Assembly (NCBI GenBank): GCA_002686955.1
Contig: NYZA01000065.1
Span: 1-7,214, forward strand
DNA: 7,214 bases
Reading direction: 5' to 3'
DNA from: Gemmatimonadota bacterium
Lineage (GTDB): Bacteria > GCA-2686955
Shown: piece by piece, positions 6,619-7,214 of the stretch
Layout of the letters: every line of letters begins with the position of its first letter
How positions within the stretch are numbered: position 1 is the first letter of the stretch
Position numbers and translations under genes: made by a program
The notes under the pieces: generated by a model
The model's database searches: none
The model's input: the letters and a program-made list of their open reading frames with translations, nothing else
Told to the model about the DNA's origin: nothing

Positions 6619-6647
6619 ATGATAGGTCTTTCGAGAAAGCGTGACCA
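6619..6647 (-). promoter_or_regulatory. Candidate sigma-70-type promoter for the aldolase gene, with a palindrome in the spacer
   Basis: Read on the minus strand, TGGTCA (6642-6647) and TATCAT (6619-6624) are separated by 17 bases. They match the -35 and -10 consensus at 4 of 6 and 5 of 6 positions. Transcription would start near 6612 and leave a leader of about 75 bases before the ATG at 6538. The spacer contains the inverted repeat CTTTC-GA-GAAAG at 6628-6639, which could be an operator. This rests on consensus matching only. Confidence 0.35.
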
Positions 6648-6718
6648 TCGAGGACAAGGGCATCGCCCGCTCGTGTTATTCCTATTCATGAGATCATCGC
6701 ACACTCTAGGAGCCGATC

Positions 6719-7214
6719 GTGATTCCCATCCCGCTTATCCGCCTATCCGCCGCTCTTCTTTTCTGCTCCACCGCAAGCGCGGCCGTGCCAAAGCAAGGCT
6801 CGTTCATGTTCGACGGCGAGATGCGCACCGGCCAGTACTATGTACCCGACGATCTTCCGCCAACGCCGGTCCCGCTAGTGTTCCATCTGCACGGCGGAGG
6901 AGGTGACAGCGACACGGCGATGGATTTCACGACGGAGTTCCGTTGGAACGAGCTCGCCGATCGCGATAAGTTCATCGTCGTCTACCCAGAAGGGATCGAT
7001 GATCATTGGAACGATTGTCGGGGCGACCTGCCCGACCTGCCCGATTCCGATGATGTCGGTTTCATTGCCGCCGCGATCGACCTGGTGGCGACGTATTTCA
7101 ATATCGATCAGGAGCGGGTCTACGCCGCGGGGATGTCGAACGGTTCGATGAAGCACCCTTTAAGAACGCGATTCGGCGTTGTGAACAGGACGGAGTTGTA
7201 TTCGAATCGATGGC
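6719..7214 (+). CDS. Secreted LpqC / polyhydroxybutyrate depolymerase-type esterase, partial and possibly disrupted at the 3' end
   Basis: This is an alpha/beta-hydrolase of the COG3509 type (LpqC, PHB depolymerase, feruloyl esterase relatives), exported to hydrolyse esters or polyesters outside the cytoplasm. A Sec signal peptide is visible at residues 1-22 (IPIPLIRLSAALLFCSTASA core). The oxyanion-hole strand VPLVFHLHGGGG lies at 51-62. DDVGFIAAAIDLV, typical of the family, covers 111-123. The nucleophile elbow is GMSNG at 138-142 with Ser140. The GTG at 6719 has AGGAG at 6708-6712 with a 6-base spacer. The reading frame stays open to the window edge, so the C-terminal half with the Asp and His of the triad is missing. 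After Met144 (about 7150) the residues KHPLRTRFGVV no longer look like this family, which normally continues with a helix such as MxxRLxCE. A rearrangement, frameshift or assembly join is possible. Confidence 0.85.
   Translation, partial: MIPIPLIRLSAALLFCSTASAAVPKQGSFMFDGEMRTGQYYVPDDLPPTPVPLVFHLHGGGGDSDTAMDFTTEFRWNELADRDKFIVVYPEGIDDHWNDCRGDLPDLPDSDDVGFIAAAIDLVATYFNIDQERVYAAGMSNGSMKHPLRTRFGVVNRTELYSNRW

Noticed and set aside
1-7214. CRISPR array, tRNA, rRNA or riboswitch
   Set aside because: No regularly spaced short direct repeats, no tRNA-like TTCRA arm in a cloverleaf context and no recognisable aptamer core were found by reading. The only two repeats are the 181-base palindromic elements.

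Overview
The window is a GC-rich bacterial segment with ordinary housekeeping or accessory genes. It has no rRNA, tRNA, CRISPR array, recognisable phage gene or transposase. The gene set is a COG2403-type P-loop protein, an EF-G paralogue outside any ribosomal operon, MsrB, a SAM hydroxide adenosyltransferase, a long class II aldolase and a secreted LpqC/PHB-depolymerase-type esterase. Together with the repeat this would fit a Myxococcota, Desulfobacterota or similar 'deltaproteobacterial-grade' genome. That placement is a weak guess from general character, because no taxonomic marker is present.

Layout. Positions 1-160 hold a palindromic repeat cut by the left edge. Positions 161-416 contain no secure gene, but 269-454 could encode a 61-residue lipoprotein that overlaps the next start. 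Positions 417-1724 (+) encode a cyclic 2,3-diphosphoglycerate synthetase-like P-loop protein, followed by a strong hairpin (1750-1779). A second, complete repeat copy (1821-2001) runs straight into the EF-G-like gene (1963-4068, +) and supplies its start codon. msrB (3980-4429, -) converges on that gene and overlaps its 3' end by 89 bases. Only 32 bases separate the msrB start from the divergent SAM hydroxide adenosyltransferase gene (4462-5235, +). That gene ends in a hairpin and converges, with a 28-base gap, on the class II aldolase gene (5264-6538, -). A 180-base divergent intergenic region with a candidate promoter leads to a secreted esterase gene (6719 onward, +), which runs off the right edge. 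Its sequence stops resembling the family near 7150.

The genes do not form one pathway. Most are single transcription units that alternate in strand, so no shared operon function can be inferred. The most unusual signal is the repeat. Its two copies are about 84% identical over a 122-base core and equal in length there. Several of their differences preserve base pairing between the two halves, and copy 2 forms the 5' end of the EF-G-like gene. Other points to check are non-canonical residues in EF-G domain IV, a His-to-Asp change at the expected catalytic triad of the SAM enzyme, and the broken-looking 3' end of the esterase gene.
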